DNA from: Bacillota bacterium
GTDB lineage: Bacteria > Bacillota > Clostridia > TANB77 > CAG-465
NCBI GenBank assembly: GCA_023460515.1
Contig: JAEWPS010000038.1
Location: 1-64,000 of the forward strand
DNA length: 64,000 nt
Reading direction: 5' to 3'
This document shows positions 25,481 through 34,693 of this stretch, one piece after another; the first letter of the stretch is position 1; the number at the start of each line of letters is the position of its first letter. Under the pieces are notes generated by a model. That model saw nothing but the letters and a program-made list of their open reading frames with translations, was not told the DNA's origin and searched no databases. The position numbers and the translations under genes were made by a program.

Positions 25481-26917
25481 TTGCTAAATAATTCGAATTA
25501 TAACATAAAATCTAAAAATATCGGGTTGAATAGTATAAAAAAAATTCATATGATAGGTATAGGTGGGGTTAGTATGAGCGCTATAGCTCTTGTACTACAC
25601 GATGCTGGATACACTGTTACTGGATCAGATAAAAATGATTCAGATATGATAAGAATATTAAAAGAAAAAGGAATACAAGTTTTTATAGGTTCTAATGCTG
25701 AACTTGTTAAAAATTCAGATGCTGTCGTATATACTTCAGCAATAAACCAACATGATGTAGAATTTGTTAGAGCTAAATCCTTAAATATACCTACATTTGA
25801 AAGAGCAGTTTTTTTAGGAATGTTACTTGAGGCATATAATAAAACAATTTGTATATCTGGAACACATGGTAAAACTACCACAACTTCAATGACAGCTGCC
25901 ATATTTATAGATGCTGGACTTGAACCAAATGTTCAAGTTGGTGGTAAATTCAAAAAATTAAACGACTTAAATTACTTAATAGGAAATTCAGATTATTTTA
26001 TACTTGAATCTTGTGAATATGTAGATAGTTTTTTAAATTTCCCTCATCAAACAGCCGTTATTTTGAATATTGATGAAGATCATCTAGATTACTTCTCTGG
26101 TATTGATGACATAAAAAAATCTTTTAAAAAGTTTATATTAATGTTACCTAAAGATGGTATATTAGTTATTAACAAAGATGATTCAAATTGCATTGATGTC
26201 TTAACTGATATATCAGATGAATTAGATAAAAAGAAAGTTAACACTTATACTTTTTCTTTAAGTGACCCTACTTCTACTATATATGCTAAAAACATATTTT
26301 GTAATGTTAAAGGTTTTTATTCTTTTGATGTTACATGTCCAAAAACAAAGAAAGTTTATGAATTTTATTTAACAGTTCCTGGAATTCATAATGTGTATGA
26401 TGCATTAGCTTCAATTACTGCTGCATATGCACACGGTGTTGATTTCAGTGTAATGCAGAAAAGTTTAAATGAGTTTTGTGGTGCAAAAAGAAGATTTGAA
26501 CTAAAAAAAGAATTGAAAGATAATATATTAGTTTATGATGATTATGCTCATCATCCTACAGAAATAAAAGCTACACTAGCTGCTGCAAAACAAAAGAATA
26601 AATCAAGAGTAATTGCAATATTCCAACCACATACATATACAAGAACAAAAGAACTTCTAGACGACTTCTCTACTTCATTCTTTGATTGTAACCTTTGTAT
26701 AATAACTGATATATATGCAGCAAGAGAAATTGATGACGGAACAGTCTCATCTAAAGATTTAGTTAAATTACTTAAACAAAATAAAGTAGATGCAATACAT
26801 ATATCTAGTTTTGAAGATATTGTAAAACATTTAAAAGAAATACTAAAACCTGGAGATATAGTTCTTACAATAGGTGCTGGTGATATAACAAAGCTTAGTG
26901 ATATGATAGATTTATAG
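25481..26917 (+). CDS. murC: UDP-N-acetylmuramate--L-alanine ligase
   Basis: MurC adds L-Ala to UDP-MurNAc with ATP in the cytoplasm, the first amino acid of the peptidoglycan stem. The 478-residue protein has the N-terminal UDP-binding GIGGVSMSAIA, the ATP loop SGTHGKTTTTSM near residue 130, the central ligase motif DEDHLDYFSG, and the C-terminal DDYAHHPTEIKATL. Translation starts at TTG 25481, with AAGGATGTGATGAC ahead, since no ATG with a site precedes the conserved N-terminus. The N-terminal extension of ~20 residues is Asn/Lys-rich. It has its own promoter and terminator. Confidence 0.95.
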   Translation: MLNNSNYNIKSKNIGLNSIKKIHMIGIGGVSMSAIALVLHDAGYTVTGSDKNDSDMIRILKEKGIQVFIGSNAELVKNSDAVVYTSAINQHDVEFVRAKSLNIPTFERAVFLGMLLEAYNKTICISGTHGKTTTTSMTAAIFIDAGLEPNVQVGGKFKKLNDLNYLIGNSDYFILESCEYVDSFLNFPHQTAVILNIDEDHLDYFSGIDDIKKSFKKFILMLPKDGILVINKDDSNCIDVLTDISDELDKKKVNTYTFSLSDPTSTIYAKNIFCNVKGFYSFDVTCPKTKKVYEFYLTVPGIHNVYDALASITAAYAHGVDFSVMQKSLNEFCGAKRRFELKKELKDNILVYDDYAHHPTEIKATLAAAKQKNKSRVIAIFQPHTYTRTKELLDDFSTSFFDCNLCIITDIYAAREIDDGTVSSKDLVKLLKQNKVDAIHISSFEDIVKHLKEILKPGDIVLTIGAGDITKLSDMIDL

Positions 26918-26944
26918 TAAATAATAATTATATATATTAAAAAT

Positions 26945-26968
26945 AAAAACGCATATTTATGCGTTTTT
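26945..26968. terminator. Bidirectional terminator between murC and the amidase gene
   Basis: AAAAACGCATA, loop of two, TATGCGTTTTT; overlaps the stop codon of the convergent amidase gene. Confidence 0.85.
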
Positions 26969-27454
26969 ATTTTTCACATCATTTTTAAGTTTTTCAAATT
27001 CTAATGGATAATCCACATAATATTTTGGACACTTTTTACACGTAACATCATAATGCCTTATAATATCTTGGGTAGGATCTAAATCATACTTATTAGATAA
27101 ATATGATAGTAACTCCACTAGTGAATTATATGTGTATGTATTAAATTTTCCTGTATCATCTAAATATGTATTTTCAATACCTATACTAATTCTATTAACT
27201 TCTTTATTACCACTATGAAGAGCAACTTCATCTTCCGGTATAATTCTAATTATCTCACCATCTAAACCAATTATATAATGTGCAGATAAATATATCTTGT
27301 CTTGATACTTTAAACTTTCAAAATAATTTCTATTTAATATAGCATTTGAAGATGGACTATTTACATAGTGGACTATTAATTTTTTTATCTGCTTTAATTT
27401 AATTCCCGGTCTTGACATTGGATTAATTGAAAGCAACTTTTCTTCTATATACAT
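26957..27454 (-). CDS. N-acetylmuramoyl-L-alanine amidase (amidase_2 type)
   Basis: A 165-residue single-domain protein of the PGRP/T7 lysozyme-like amidase_2 fold: KKLIVHYVNSPSSN carries the first zinc His, AHYIIGLDGEIIRIIPEDEVALHSG the hallmark substrate strand, and IIRHYDVTCKKCP the second His followed by Cys at the third ligand position. There is no signal peptide or wall-binding domain, so it may act in cell wall recycling, in spores, or be released by lysis. It is convergent with murC and shares its terminator. A phage origin is possible for a lone amidase but no phage gene is nearby. Confidence 0.88.
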   Translation of the reverse strand: MYIEEKLLSINPMSRPGIKLKQIKKLIVHYVNSPSSNAILNRNYFESLKYQDKIYLSAHYIIGLDGEIIRIIPEDEVALHSGNKEVNRISIGIENTYLDDTGKFNTYTYNSLVELLSYLSNKYDLDPTQDIIRHYDVTCKKCPKYYVDYPLEFEKLKNDVKNKNA

Positions 27455-27580
27455 TACTTATATCACTCCCCTATTAAAATAATATGCTTAAATTTATATT
27501 TTAATACTAAGTGTAAAATATAGTGTTTTACTTGACTTATCCTCCTTTTTAATATATAATTATATGTAAAAATAAAGGAT

Positions 27581-28684
27581 GTGTTTAATTTGAAATTAGG
27601 AATAGTTGGGCTTCCAAATGTAGGTAAAAGTACTCTTTTTAATGCAATAACAAAGGTAGGAGCAGAAAGTGCTAATTACCCATTTTGTACAATAGAACCA
27701 AACGTAGGTATTGTTACAGTACCTGATACAAGAATTGATGTTTTATCTAAAATGTATGATACAGATAAAACTACATATGCTACAGTTGAATTTGTAGATA
27801 TTGCCGGTTTAGTAAAAGGAGCTTCTAAAGGTGAAGGTCTTGGTAATAAATTTTTATCTCATATACGTGAAACAGATGCAATTGTTCATATAGTTAGATG
27901 TTTTGAAGATGAAAAAATAATACATGTAGAAGGTAAAATTGACCCATTAGATGATATTGAAACAATTTCTTTAGAACTTATATTAAGTGATACTGAAACT
28001 GTTAAAACAAGAATTGAAAGATTATCTAAATCAGTAAAAGCTGGGGATAAAAAAGCTATAGCAGAGTTAGATATATTAAATAATATCTTATCTTGTCTAT
28101 CTGACTTAAAACCTGTCAGAAGTATTAGTTTTAGTGAAGTAGAAAAAGATTTATTAAAAGATACTTACTTGCTTACAAACAAACCAATTATATACGTTGC
28201 CAATGTTTCTGAAGATCAATTAGTAAATATAGAAAATGATAAGTATGTTAATATTGTGAAAGAATTTGCAAAAAATGAAAATAGTGAAGTTATTTCACTT
28301 TGTGCTAAATTTGAAGAAGATTTATCTGAGCTTGATAATGACGATAAAATAATGCTTATGGATGAATATGGCATAAAAGAATCTGGACTTGACAAATTAG
28401 TTAAAGCAAGTTATTCTTTACTTGGACTTATATCTTTTTTAACTGCTGGTAAACAAGAAGTAAGAGCTTGGACTATAATAAGAGGTACTAAAGCTCCACA
28501 AGCTGCAGGTAAAATCCACACAGACTTTGAACGTGGATTTATTAAAGCTGAAGTTGTTTCATATAATGATTTAATTGAAAATGGAACTATGCTTAAGGCT
28601 AAAGAAAAAGGATTAGTTAGATTAGAAGGAAAAGAGTATATTATGCAAGATGGAGATATTGTTCTATTCAGATTCAATGTGTAA
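27581..28684 (+). CDS. ychF: OBG-family ATPase YchF
   Basis: YchF is a ribosome-associated P-loop ATPase of the OBG family. The 367-residue protein has G1 GLPNVGKSTLF, the switch region FVDIAGLVKGASKGEGLGN, and the altered NxxE-type G4 (VANVSEDQ) that gives ATP rather than GTP preference, followed by a C-terminal TGS domain (GKQEVRAWTIIRGTKAPQAAG). It starts at GTG 27581 with AAAGGAT just before. A terminator and the promoter of two tRNAs follow. Confidence 0.95.
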   Translation: MFNLKLGIVGLPNVGKSTLFNAITKVGAESANYPFCTIEPNVGIVTVPDTRIDVLSKMYDTDKTTYATVEFVDIAGLVKGASKGEGLGNKFLSHIRETDAIVHIVRCFEDEKIIHVEGKIDPLDDIETISLELILSDTETVKTRIERLSKSVKAGDKKAIAELDILNNILSCLSDLKPVRSISFSEVEKDLLKDTYLLTNKPIIYVANVSEDQLVNIENDKYVNIVKEFAKNENSEVISLCAKFEEDLSELDNDDKIMLMDEYGIKESGLDKLVKASYSLLGLISFLTAGKQEVRAWTIIRGTKAPQAAGKIHTDFERGFIKAEVVSYNDLIENGTMLKAKEKGLVRLEGKEYIMQDGDIVLFRFNV

Positions 28685-28703
28685 TTTACATAAGAATTTA
28701 ACA

Positions 28704-28738
28704 TAAAAAAAGGTGCAAAAAAAAATTGCACTTTTTTC
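28704..28738 (+). terminator. Terminator of ychF
   Basis: GTGCAA and TTGCAC arms (28713-28731) flanked by A and T runs. Confidence 0.8.
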
Positions 28739-28758
28739 TATTTTTTTTGTAAAAAGTA

Positions 28759-28787
28759 TTGACTTTTATACTAAAATTAGTTATAAT
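28759..28787 (+). promoter_or_regulatory. Promoter of the tRNA-CAU/tRNA-Tyr pair
   Basis: TTGACT (28759-28764), exactly 17 bases, TATAAT (28782-28787), about 20 bases before the first tRNA. Confidence 0.8.
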
Positions 28788-28807
28788 ATTATTGTTCCAC
28801 AAAACGT

Positions 28808-28884
28808 GGGCCTTTAGCTCAGTTGGTTAGAGCAACCGGCTCATAACCGGTTGGTCCGGAGTTCGAGTCTCTGAAGGCCCACCA
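28808..28884 (+). tRNA. tRNA with CAU anticodon (elongator Met or Ile2)
   Basis: A 77-base cloverleaf with encoded CCA, acceptor GGGCCTT, anticodon stem ACCGG/CCGGT and loop CTCATAA (anticodon CAU, A37). The loop and D arm fit both tRNA-Ile2, whose C34 would be lysidinylated by TilS, and elongator tRNA-Met; the lack of a fMet-type acceptor mismatch argues against initiator. Confidence 0.9.
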
Positions 28885-28897
28885 TTTTTTTATATAC

Positions 28898-28983
28898 GGG
28901 AAGATGTCCGAGTGGTTAAAGGAGGCAGACTGTAAATCTGTTAGCTTACGCTTACAATGGTTCGAATCCATTTCTTCCCACCA
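28898..28983 (+). tRNA. tRNA-Tyr (GUA)
   Basis: An 86-base class II tRNA with encoded CCA, long variable arm (TTAGCTTACGCTTA), anticodon loop CTGTAAA with GUA and A37. It follows the CAU tRNA after 13 bases in one transcript. Confidence 0.93.
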
Positions 28984-28996
28984 TATAGAAAAATTC

Positions 28997-29027
28997 CACA
29001 TAACTTTATAAGTTATGTGTTTTTTTA
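28997..29027 (+). terminator. Terminator of the tRNA pair
   Basis: CACATAACTT, loop TAT, AAGTTATGTG, then a T run. Confidence 0.85.
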
Positions 29028-29095
29028 TTTCTATTTTACATTCAATAAATATTTAAAAAGTGTAAGTTTAATTAAAAACCCACACTCTTATATAA

Positions 29096-29806
29096 TTAAT
29101 ATAAATATTTTTCATTTAGTATCTTCTTCTTATCTTTCCAATCTGGCATTAAATCAGATAAATAACTATAAAAAATTTTATTGTGTCCTGATACTAAAAA
29201 ATGTATTAATTCATGTAGCATAACATAATTCAAACAATCTTTTGAAAATTTTGCAAGTTCATAATTTATTGTTACTATATTTTTACTTTTATTACATGAA
29301 CCCCATCTTGATCTCATTTTACGTATTTTGAGCTTTGGCCTACTAACAGAATACGGCTTTACTAATTCTAACATTTCATTTAAAGAATTGTCAAAAAGTT
29401 GTATTGCCACACTTTTAAGTAACTTATCTATTATTTTTTTCTTTCTATTTTTATCAGATATATCGGTTGTAAACAAATAAATAAAATTATCTTGAATTAT
29501 AGCTCTATTCTTTTTATCAGTAGCAAGTATAATTTTATATTCATTATCTTGTATTTTTAATTTACTACCAGTTATATACTCTATATCCTCTTCGTTATTC
29601 TTTATATAATCATCAATTTTATTAAGTCCTTCAATAATCCAAGCTTTCTTAGATTTTACGAACTCCTCAATCTTATTAATTTTAATTCTATTATTTACAG
29701 ACACCTTTACAGTTTTATCTCTGCCTATTTTTAAGTTAATATTTTTAACTTTTTTCCTTTGTATTACTATATTAATACCATCAACATAAATTATTTCTTT
29801 ATTCAT
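29096..29806 (-). CDS. YgjP/M48-type metallopeptidase
   Basis: The 236-residue protein shows the YgjP-like (DUF45) pattern: KIRKMRSRWGSCNKSKNIVTI followed by the zinc motif HELIHFLVSGHN with a third His nearby and the C-terminal LMPDWKDKKKIL. The Cys-containing SRWGSC block is diagnostic. These cytoplasmic SprT-like proteins are found next to restriction or helicase genes in many genomes, but here the neighbours are tRNAs. Substrate unknown. (The first motif named here is longer than a strict signature; its key residues are RSRWGSC.). Confidence 0.85.
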   Translation of the reverse strand: MNKEIIYVDGINIVIQRKKVKNINLKIGRDKTVKVSVNNRIKINKIEEFVKSKKAWIIEGLNKIDDYIKNNEEDIEYITGSKLKIQDNEYKIILATDKKNRAIIQDNFIYLFTTDISDKNRKKKIIDKLLKSVAIQLFDNSLNEMLELVKPYSVSRPKLKIRKMRSRWGSCNKSKNIVTINYELAKFSKDCLNYVMLHELIHFLVSGHNKIFYSYLSDLMPDWKDKKKILNEKYLY

Positions 29807-29887
29807 CTTTCCCCCTTATTTTTCTTTGTTTTTATTAATTATTACAAATTATATCTTTTTTGTACATAAATGTCAAGCATTTTGGGT

Positions 29888-29926
29888 AAAAAAAATCGCA
29901 ATATACAAATTTTGTAAATATTGCGA
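29888..29926 (-). terminator. Terminator of tRNA-Trp
   Basis: TCGCAATAT and ATATTGCGA arms (29896-29926), then eight T on the minus strand. Confidence 0.85.
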
Positions 29927-29931
29927 AAGTT

Positions 29932-30005
29932 TGGCACGGGCAGAGAGACTCGAACTCCCATGAGCAGTTTTGGAGACTGCCATGCTACCATTGCATCATG
30001 CCCGT
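29932..30005 (-). tRNA. tRNA-Trp (CCA)
   Basis: A 74-base tRNA with encoded CCA, acceptor ACGGGCA/TGCCCGT, discriminator G (the Trp identity base), anticodon loop CTCCAAA with CCA and A37. Monocistronic with terminator. Only one tRNA-Trp, reading UGG, is seen; nothing suggests UGA reassignment, and TGA-type stops plus an intact prfB are present. Confidence 0.93.
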
Positions 30006-30099
30006 TTATTTTAAGTAGCGTATATATTTTAACATGTTTTATATATTTTTTCAATAGTTTTAATAAAAGTTACTAAAATAATAGTAACTTTTATTAAAA

Positions 30100-30801
30100 C
30101 TATAATTTAACTACATTAAAATTTGTATAATCACAAGAGACCATAATGTATTCAACACCGTTTATTATTCCTTCTTTTATCTTACTATGACCATATCCGT
30201 GTAAATGTCCATATACGCATTTTTTTACTTTATATTCTTCTAATATTTTTTGAAACTCTAAATTAAATGGTGGGAAATGCATAGCCACTAATATGTTTTT
30301 TTCTATCCCTTTTTCTAAGTATTTTTGCCTTAATTTATTTCCTTCATCTAAAGACAATCTAAGTCTTATTGCTTCTCTTTTTATTAGCTTATCGTCCTCT
30401 TTTTGATTATTTTCTGTATCTCCCCAACCTCTCGCACCGCAGATTATATATTCTTCAGTATCTATGGCGTTATTTTGTAGTATATGTATATTACTTATAT
30501 TAGTTTCTTTAAAAAAGCTTTCTAACTTACTCTTAGTATCAAAATAATAATCATGATTTCCTTTAAGTATTATTTTATTTCCTGGCAAACTATTTATATA
30601 GTCAAAATCCCCTTTTGCTTCAGATAAATATGTAGCCCAAGATATATCTCCTGCAATTATAACAAAATCATCTGGTTTAACTTCATTTTTCCAATTTAAT
30701 TTTATCTTATCCTCATAATTACACCATACTTTTCCAAATATATTCATCGGCTTATTTGTTCCAAATGATAAATGTAAATCGGATATTCCAAACACTGACA
30801 T
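30100..30801 (-). CDS. Calcineurin-like metallophosphoesterase
   Basis: All metallophosphoesterase motifs are present in 233 residues: SDLHLSFG (DxH), IIAGDISWA (GD), ILKGNHDYY (GNHD), VAMHFPPFN (H) and YGHLHGYGH (GHxH). It lacks a signal peptide, so it acts in the cytoplasm on an unknown phosphoester. The family is widespread in Clostridia and annotated only as predicted phosphohydrolase. It heads no obvious operon; a DUF3788 gene lies 36 bases upstream on the same strand. Confidence 0.9.
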   Translation of the reverse strand: MSVFGISDLHLSFGTNKPMNIFGKVWCNYEDKIKLNWKNEVKPDDFVIIAGDISWATYLSEAKGDFDYINSLPGNKIILKGNHDYYFDTKSKLESFFKETNISNIHILQNNAIDTEEYIICGARGWGDTENNQKEDDKLIKREAIRLRLSLDEGNKLRQKYLEKGIEKNILVAMHFPPFNLEFQKILEEYKVKKCVYGHLHGYGHSKIKEGIINGVEYIMVSCDYTNFNVVKL

Positions 30802-30837
30802 TATTTGTCCCCCTATTTAAAAATTATGTTTTATTTA

Positions 30838-31269
30838 TTATCTATTATTTTTTAAATTTATTGCTCTTTTAATGTCTTCTATAACTTTACTATCGTCTAC
30901 GCCTATCATAAGCCATTTACAACCATTCATAGATCCACTATTTTTTATTATATCTAAAAAATATTTTGAGTAGACATCTTTTTGCTGCATTATTTTATTT
31001 ATTTCTAATTCACGTATTATCAAAAGAATAGTAAAATATTCTCTATCAGGATAAATTGTACAAAATGATTTACTCCCTTTTTTATACTTTATATTCCATC
31101 CCGGCATAGCAGAGCATTTACTATACATAACCACTGGAGTAGCATTATACTCTTCAGTTAAAAAATTAGCTATTTTAATACAATTTTCTCTTGTGTAATT
31201 ATTCATATAATCGAGTATTTGTTTTAAGCTAGGCTCTACAAATTGATTTTTAATTATATCCTCAGACAT
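30838..31269 (-). CDS. DUF3788-like protein
   Basis: A 143-residue soluble protein. The segment SAMPGWNIKYKKGSKSFCTIYP, here split as PGWNIKYKKG and SFCTIYP, and the following YFTILLIIRELE resemble DUF3788, a YjbR-like fold of unknown function. It begins close behind tsaD (start at 31269, 26 bases after the tsaD stop) and could be the downstream part of the tsaD transcript. The ribosome binding site is AGGAGAAAT. Confidence 0.7.
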   Translation of the reverse strand: MSEDIIKNQFVEPSLKQILDYMNNYTRENCIKIANFLTEEYNATPVVMYSKCSAMPGWNIKYKKGSKSFCTIYPDREYFTILLIIRELEINKIMQQKDVYSKYFLDIIKNSGSMNGCKWLMIGVDDSKVIEDIKRAINLKNNR

Positions 31270-31294
31270 ATTATTTCTCCTCTTTTACTATAAA

Positions 31295-32314
31295 TTACTT
31301 GTTATTTTCACCTATTTTCAAATTTGCTTTTGCATTTAAATCAAGATTGTTTAGTATACTAAATTTAGATTTATCTTCCGTACATATATAATTATAATAT
31401 GCAGCACTAGCTATCATTGCTGCATTATCTGTACAATATTTTAATTCTGGTATATAAGCTTTAAAATTATTTTTATTTGCCTCTTTAACTAAATATTCTC
31501 TTAAATATTTATTAGCAGCAACTCCTCCTGCAAGCACAACAGTATCAATATTAAAATCTTTCATTGCGCTTAATGTATGTTCTACTAATGTTTCTACCAC
31601 ATTAACCTCAAAACTTTTTGCCATATCTGCTTTTCTTATATTTTCTTCCTCTTTATGTACTAAATTTATAACTGCTGTTTTAATTCCACTAAAACTAAAA
31701 TCATAGTTCTCAAACTTTGTTTTAGGTAACTTATATGTAGCCTCTCCATTTTCTGCTAACTTTGAAACTTCAGGTCCACCTGGATATGGAAGTCCTAATG
31801 TTCTTGCTACTTTATCAAAAGCCTCTCCAACTGCGTCATCTCTTGTTTTAGCGATTATTTCTAGTTTAGTGTAATCTTTTACATATATTAGATGTGAATG
31901 TCCACCTGACACAACTAGAGCTAAAAAAGGTGGTTTTAAATCTGGATGTGAAATATAATTTGCAGCTATATGTCCCTCAATATGATGGACAGGCACTATT
32001 GGTAAATTCAAAGAATATGCTAAAGATTTAGCATATGATACTCCAACAAGTAATGCACCTACTAATCCAGGTCCATACGTTACCCCTATATATTCTAAAT
32101 CTTTAAATGTAACGTTTGCCTCATTTAATGATTCTTCTACAACATAAGAAATATTAGACACATGATGTCTTGAAGCAATTTCCGGAACTACTCCGCCATA
32201 TTGTTTATGTATTTCTATTTGAGATGAAACAATATTCGAAAGAATTTCTCTTCCATCCTTTATCACTGATACTGATGTTTCATCACAACTTGATTCTATA
32301 ACTAATCCTATCAT
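31295..32314 (-). CDS. tsaD: tRNA N6-adenosine threonylcarbamoyltransferase subunit TsaD
   Basis: TsaD transfers threonylcarbamoyl to A37 of tRNAs reading ANN codons, with TsaB and TsaE. The 339-residue protein has the ASKHA nucleotide-binding fold with metal-binding HHIEGH, phosphate loops SSCDETS and VSGGHSHL, and the C-terminal AGGVAANKYLR. The other subunits are not in the window. It is 12 bases after the M50 protease gene, so both are probably cotranscribed. Confidence 0.96.
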   Translation of the reverse strand: MIGLVIESSCDETSVSVIKDGREILSNIVSSQIEIHKQYGGVVPEIASRHHVSNISYVVEESLNEANVTFKDLEYIGVTYGPGLVGALLVGVSYAKSLAYSLNLPIVPVHHIEGHIAANYISHPDLKPPFLALVVSGGHSHLIYVKDYTKLEIIAKTRDDAVGEAFDKVARTLGLPYPGGPEVSKLAENGEATYKLPKTKFENYDFSFSGIKTAVINLVHKEEENIRKADMAKSFEVNVVETLVEHTLSAMKDFNIDTVVLAGGVAANKYLREYLVKEANKNNFKAYIPELKYCTDNAAMIASAAYYNYICTEDKSKFSILNNLDLNAKANLKIGENNK

Positions 32315-32326
32315 AAGTTTTCCTTT

Positions 32327-32971
32327 CTAAAGATTCAATATTATATTAAGTAAATATGTTATTCCATTTATAAACGGATTCATAATATAATTGAAAACTC
32401 CAGTTACAAGTAATATTATAATTATATAAAATGAGTATTGTTCCATACTATATATGATTTTTTTTGCTTTATATGGTAAAAAATGTAATAACACTTTCGA
32501 ACCATCTAATGGCGGAATTGGTAACATATTAAATACCGCAAATACGACATTATATTGAATAAACAACATAAACATAGTTAGTACAATTGAACCAATATTA
32601 TTTGCTGAAACTGCATCTAATATATTTGCCATAGATAATAACTTAAGTATTATAGTAGATATAACAGCTAAAAACAAATTAGATAATGGTCCTGCTAAAG
32701 AAACTAGCATATTATCTCTACTCTTATTTTTAAAGTTACTATCATCTACATAAACAGGTTTTCCCCAACCAAAGTTAAAGACCATTATAGATATAAAACC
32801 AATTATATCCATATGTACTAGAGGATCAAGAGTCATCCTTCCTTGCAATTTTTGTGATCTATCTCCTAGTTTATACGCAACATATGAATGTGAACATTCA
32901 TGAACAGCTATAGCTAGCAAGATTATTGGTGCTAAATATAACTTTAAAATTAGACTGTCTCCAAATAACAT
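32327..32971 (-). CDS. Site-2-protease-family (M50) membrane metalloprotease
   Basis: A 214-residue membrane protein with about five hydrophobic segments. The zinc motif HECSHSYVAYKLGD (HExxH) is in the first helix and the conserved MLPIPPLDGSKVL (NxxPxxxxDG) in a later one, both typical of the short rhomboid-like M50B group (YwhC/FtrB-type). Substrates are unknown; the group is separate from RseP. It precedes tsaD on the same strand. Confidence 0.9.
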   Translation of the reverse strand: MLFGDSLILKLYLAPIILLAIAVHECSHSYVAYKLGDRSQKLQGRMTLDPLVHMDIIGFISIMVFNFGWGKPVYVDDSNFKNKSRDNMLVSLAGPLSNLFLAVISTIILKLLSMANILDAVSANNIGSIVLTMFMLFIQYNVVFAVFNMLPIPPLDGSKVLLHFLPYKAKKIIYSMEQYSFYIIIILLVTGVFNYIMNPFINGITYLLNIILNL

Positions 32972-33112
32972 AAAATTTCTCCTTTTAATTTTTACTTATA
33001 AATTATATCATATATTAGGTTAAATATCAAAGGTTTTTAATATTTTAATTGTATTGATTAAAATATATTCTAAACAGAAATAACTTTTCTTTTTCATTAT
33101 GTAATTAAAAAT

Positions 33113-33146
33113 AAAATAACAAGATATATTTTATACCTTGCTATTT
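33113..33146 (-). terminator. Probable terminator of the isc-mnmA unit
   Basis: AAATAGCAAG pairs imperfectly with CTTGTTATTT on the minus strand, followed by a T-rich tract. Confidence 0.55.
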
Positions 33147-33150
33147 AAAA

Positions 33151-34224
33151 CTATATTATTTTTCCTCCACCTAAAACACAGTCATCTATATAAAATACTA
33201 TAGATTGTCCTGGTGTTACGGCCCTTTGCTTATTTTCAAATACAATTTTAGCTGTGTTATCTGTTAAGGGATATAACTTTGCTTTCTCCTCCTTAGCGGA
33301 GTAACGTATTTTAGCTGTTATATCTAAAGGTTTATCTATAATATCAAATAAAAGATAATTTATATCTTCTACCAAAACTTCAGTAGAATAAATATCTTTT
33401 TCTTCGCCCACTATTACATTGTTATTTTTTTTATCTAATTTAACAACATATAATGGTGTACTCTTGGATAATCCCAAACCTTTTCTCTGACCTATCGTAT
33501 AATTAATTATACCTTTATGTCTTGTTAGAATCTTACCATTTGTATCAACTATATTACCTTCTTTTATTTCATCATTCATATTTTCTTTTAAAAATTTAAC
33601 ATAATCATTATCCGGTATAAAACAGATTTCTTGACTATCTGGTTTTTTGGCAATAAGTAAATTATGTTGCTCTGCAATTTTCCTAACATCACTTTTTTCT
33701 TTAAAACTACCAAGCGGAAATAATACTTTATCTACTATTTCTTTTGGTATGTTATATAGTGCATACGTTTGATCTTTTTTTAAAGCTTCGGATTTTTTAA
33801 GGACATGCTTGTTATACTTTTCACTATATTCAGTTTTAGCATAATGGCCTGTTGCAATATAATCTATTCCTAATTGCTTTGCTTTTTTATACATTATATC
33901 AAATTTAAGGTATCTATTACATTCTATACAAGGATTAGGTGTTTTACCAACTTTATATTTATTTATAAAATCATCTATAACATGCTGTTTAAATTCGTCC
34001 ATAAAATTAAATACATAATGTGGTATACCTAATAAGTCACATACCCTCTTAGCATCATATGTTGAACTTAAACTACAACATCCACTATTACATTCTGGTT
34101 CTTCATCATTTTGCCATAGTTTCATTGTTGCTCCAATTACATCATAACCTTGCTCTTTAAGCAGAATAGCAGCGACGCTGCTATCTACGCCACCACTCAT
34201 TCCTAATAAAACTTTAGGTTTCAT
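33151..34224 (-). CDS. mnmA: tRNA-specific 2-thiouridylase
   Basis: MnmA puts sulfur on C2 of U34 in tRNA-Lys, -Glu and -Gln using ATP and persulfide from IscS. The 357-residue protein has the PP-loop GMSGGVDSS, catalytic Cys in PNPCIECNRY and in SQEICFIPD, and the C-terminal RAVTPGQSIVFY. It lies directly after iscS and iscU (2-base gap), so the sulfur donor and acceptor enzymes are coexpressed, as in many Firmicutes. Confidence 0.96.
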   Translation of the reverse strand: MKPKVLLGMSGGVDSSVAAILLKEQGYDVIGATMKLWQNDEEPECNSGCCSLSSTYDAKRVCDLLGIPHYVFNFMDEFKQHVIDDFINKYKVGKTPNPCIECNRYLKFDIMYKKAKQLGIDYIATGHYAKTEYSEKYNKHVLKKSEALKKDQTYALYNIPKEIVDKVLFPLGSFKEKSDVRKIAEQHNLLIAKKPDSQEICFIPDNDYVKFLKENMNDEIKEGNIVDTNGKILTRHKGIINYTIGQRKGLGLSKSTPLYVVKLDKKNNNVIVGEEKDIYSTEVLVEDINYLLFDIIDKPLDITAKIRYSAKEEKAKLYPLTDNTAKIVFENKQRAVTPGQSIVFYIDDCVLGGGKII

Positions 34225-34226
34225 AA

Positions 34227-34673
34227 TTATTCTTGTCCTATATCATGACTATGTACGCATACAGTATTTTTTAAGCTACATACTTTGTCAATTTCTTCTT
34301 TACTCATACCTTTTTTAGTATAATAATCTGCTATTGCGGCTTTGATAGCTTCTTCAGCTAAAACTGAACAATGCATTTTAGCAGGTGGTAATCCATCTAA
34401 TTCATCAACAACTCTTTTATTAGTTATATCCAATGCTTCTTCAATTGTTTTGCCTTTAACTAATTCTGTAGATATACTACTTGTAGCTATTGCTGCTCCA
34501 CAACCAAATGTTTTGAATTTTACGTCCACTATAACATTATCTTTTATTTTTAAATATATTTTCATGATATCTCCACATACTGGATTACCAACTTTTCCTA
34601 CTCCATCAGCACCCACGATTTGTCCAACGTTTCTTGGGTGTTCATAATGGTCCATTACTTTTTTTGAATACAT
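34227..34673 (-). CDS. iscU: Iron-sulfur cluster scaffold protein
   Basis: A 148-residue IscU/NifU N-terminal-type scaffold with the three cluster cysteines in GNPVCGD, FKTFGCGAAIA and KMHCSVLAEEA. Clostridial homologues are usually named NifU-like. It assembles Fe-S clusters from sulfur delivered by the preceding IscS. The C-terminus carries additional Cys and His (CSLKNTVCVHSHDIG) typical of the clostridial form. Start has AGGAGGAAAG upstream. Confidence 0.93.
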   Translation of the reverse strand: MYSKKVMDHYEHPRNVGQIVGADGVGKVGNPVCGDIMKIYLKIKDNVIVDVKFKTFGCGAAIATSSISTELVKGKTIEEALDITNKRVVDELDGLPPAKMHCSVLAEEAIKAAIADYYTKKGMSKEEIDKVCSLKNTVCVHSHDIGQE

Positions 34674-34693
34674 TCTTTCTTTCCTCCTATTAT

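Noticed and set aside
26957..27454. Prophage remnant around the lone amidase
   Set aside because: No holin, integrase, tail or terminase gene nearby; neighbours are core genes.
28808..30005. Short ORFs overlapping tRNA genes (28819-29001, 29842-30054)
   Set aside because: They are antisense or same-strand translations of the tRNA sequences themselves, without ribosome binding sites.
28898..30005. UGA reassigned to tryptophan
   Set aside because: Only tRNA-Trp(CCA) is seen and prfB is intact.
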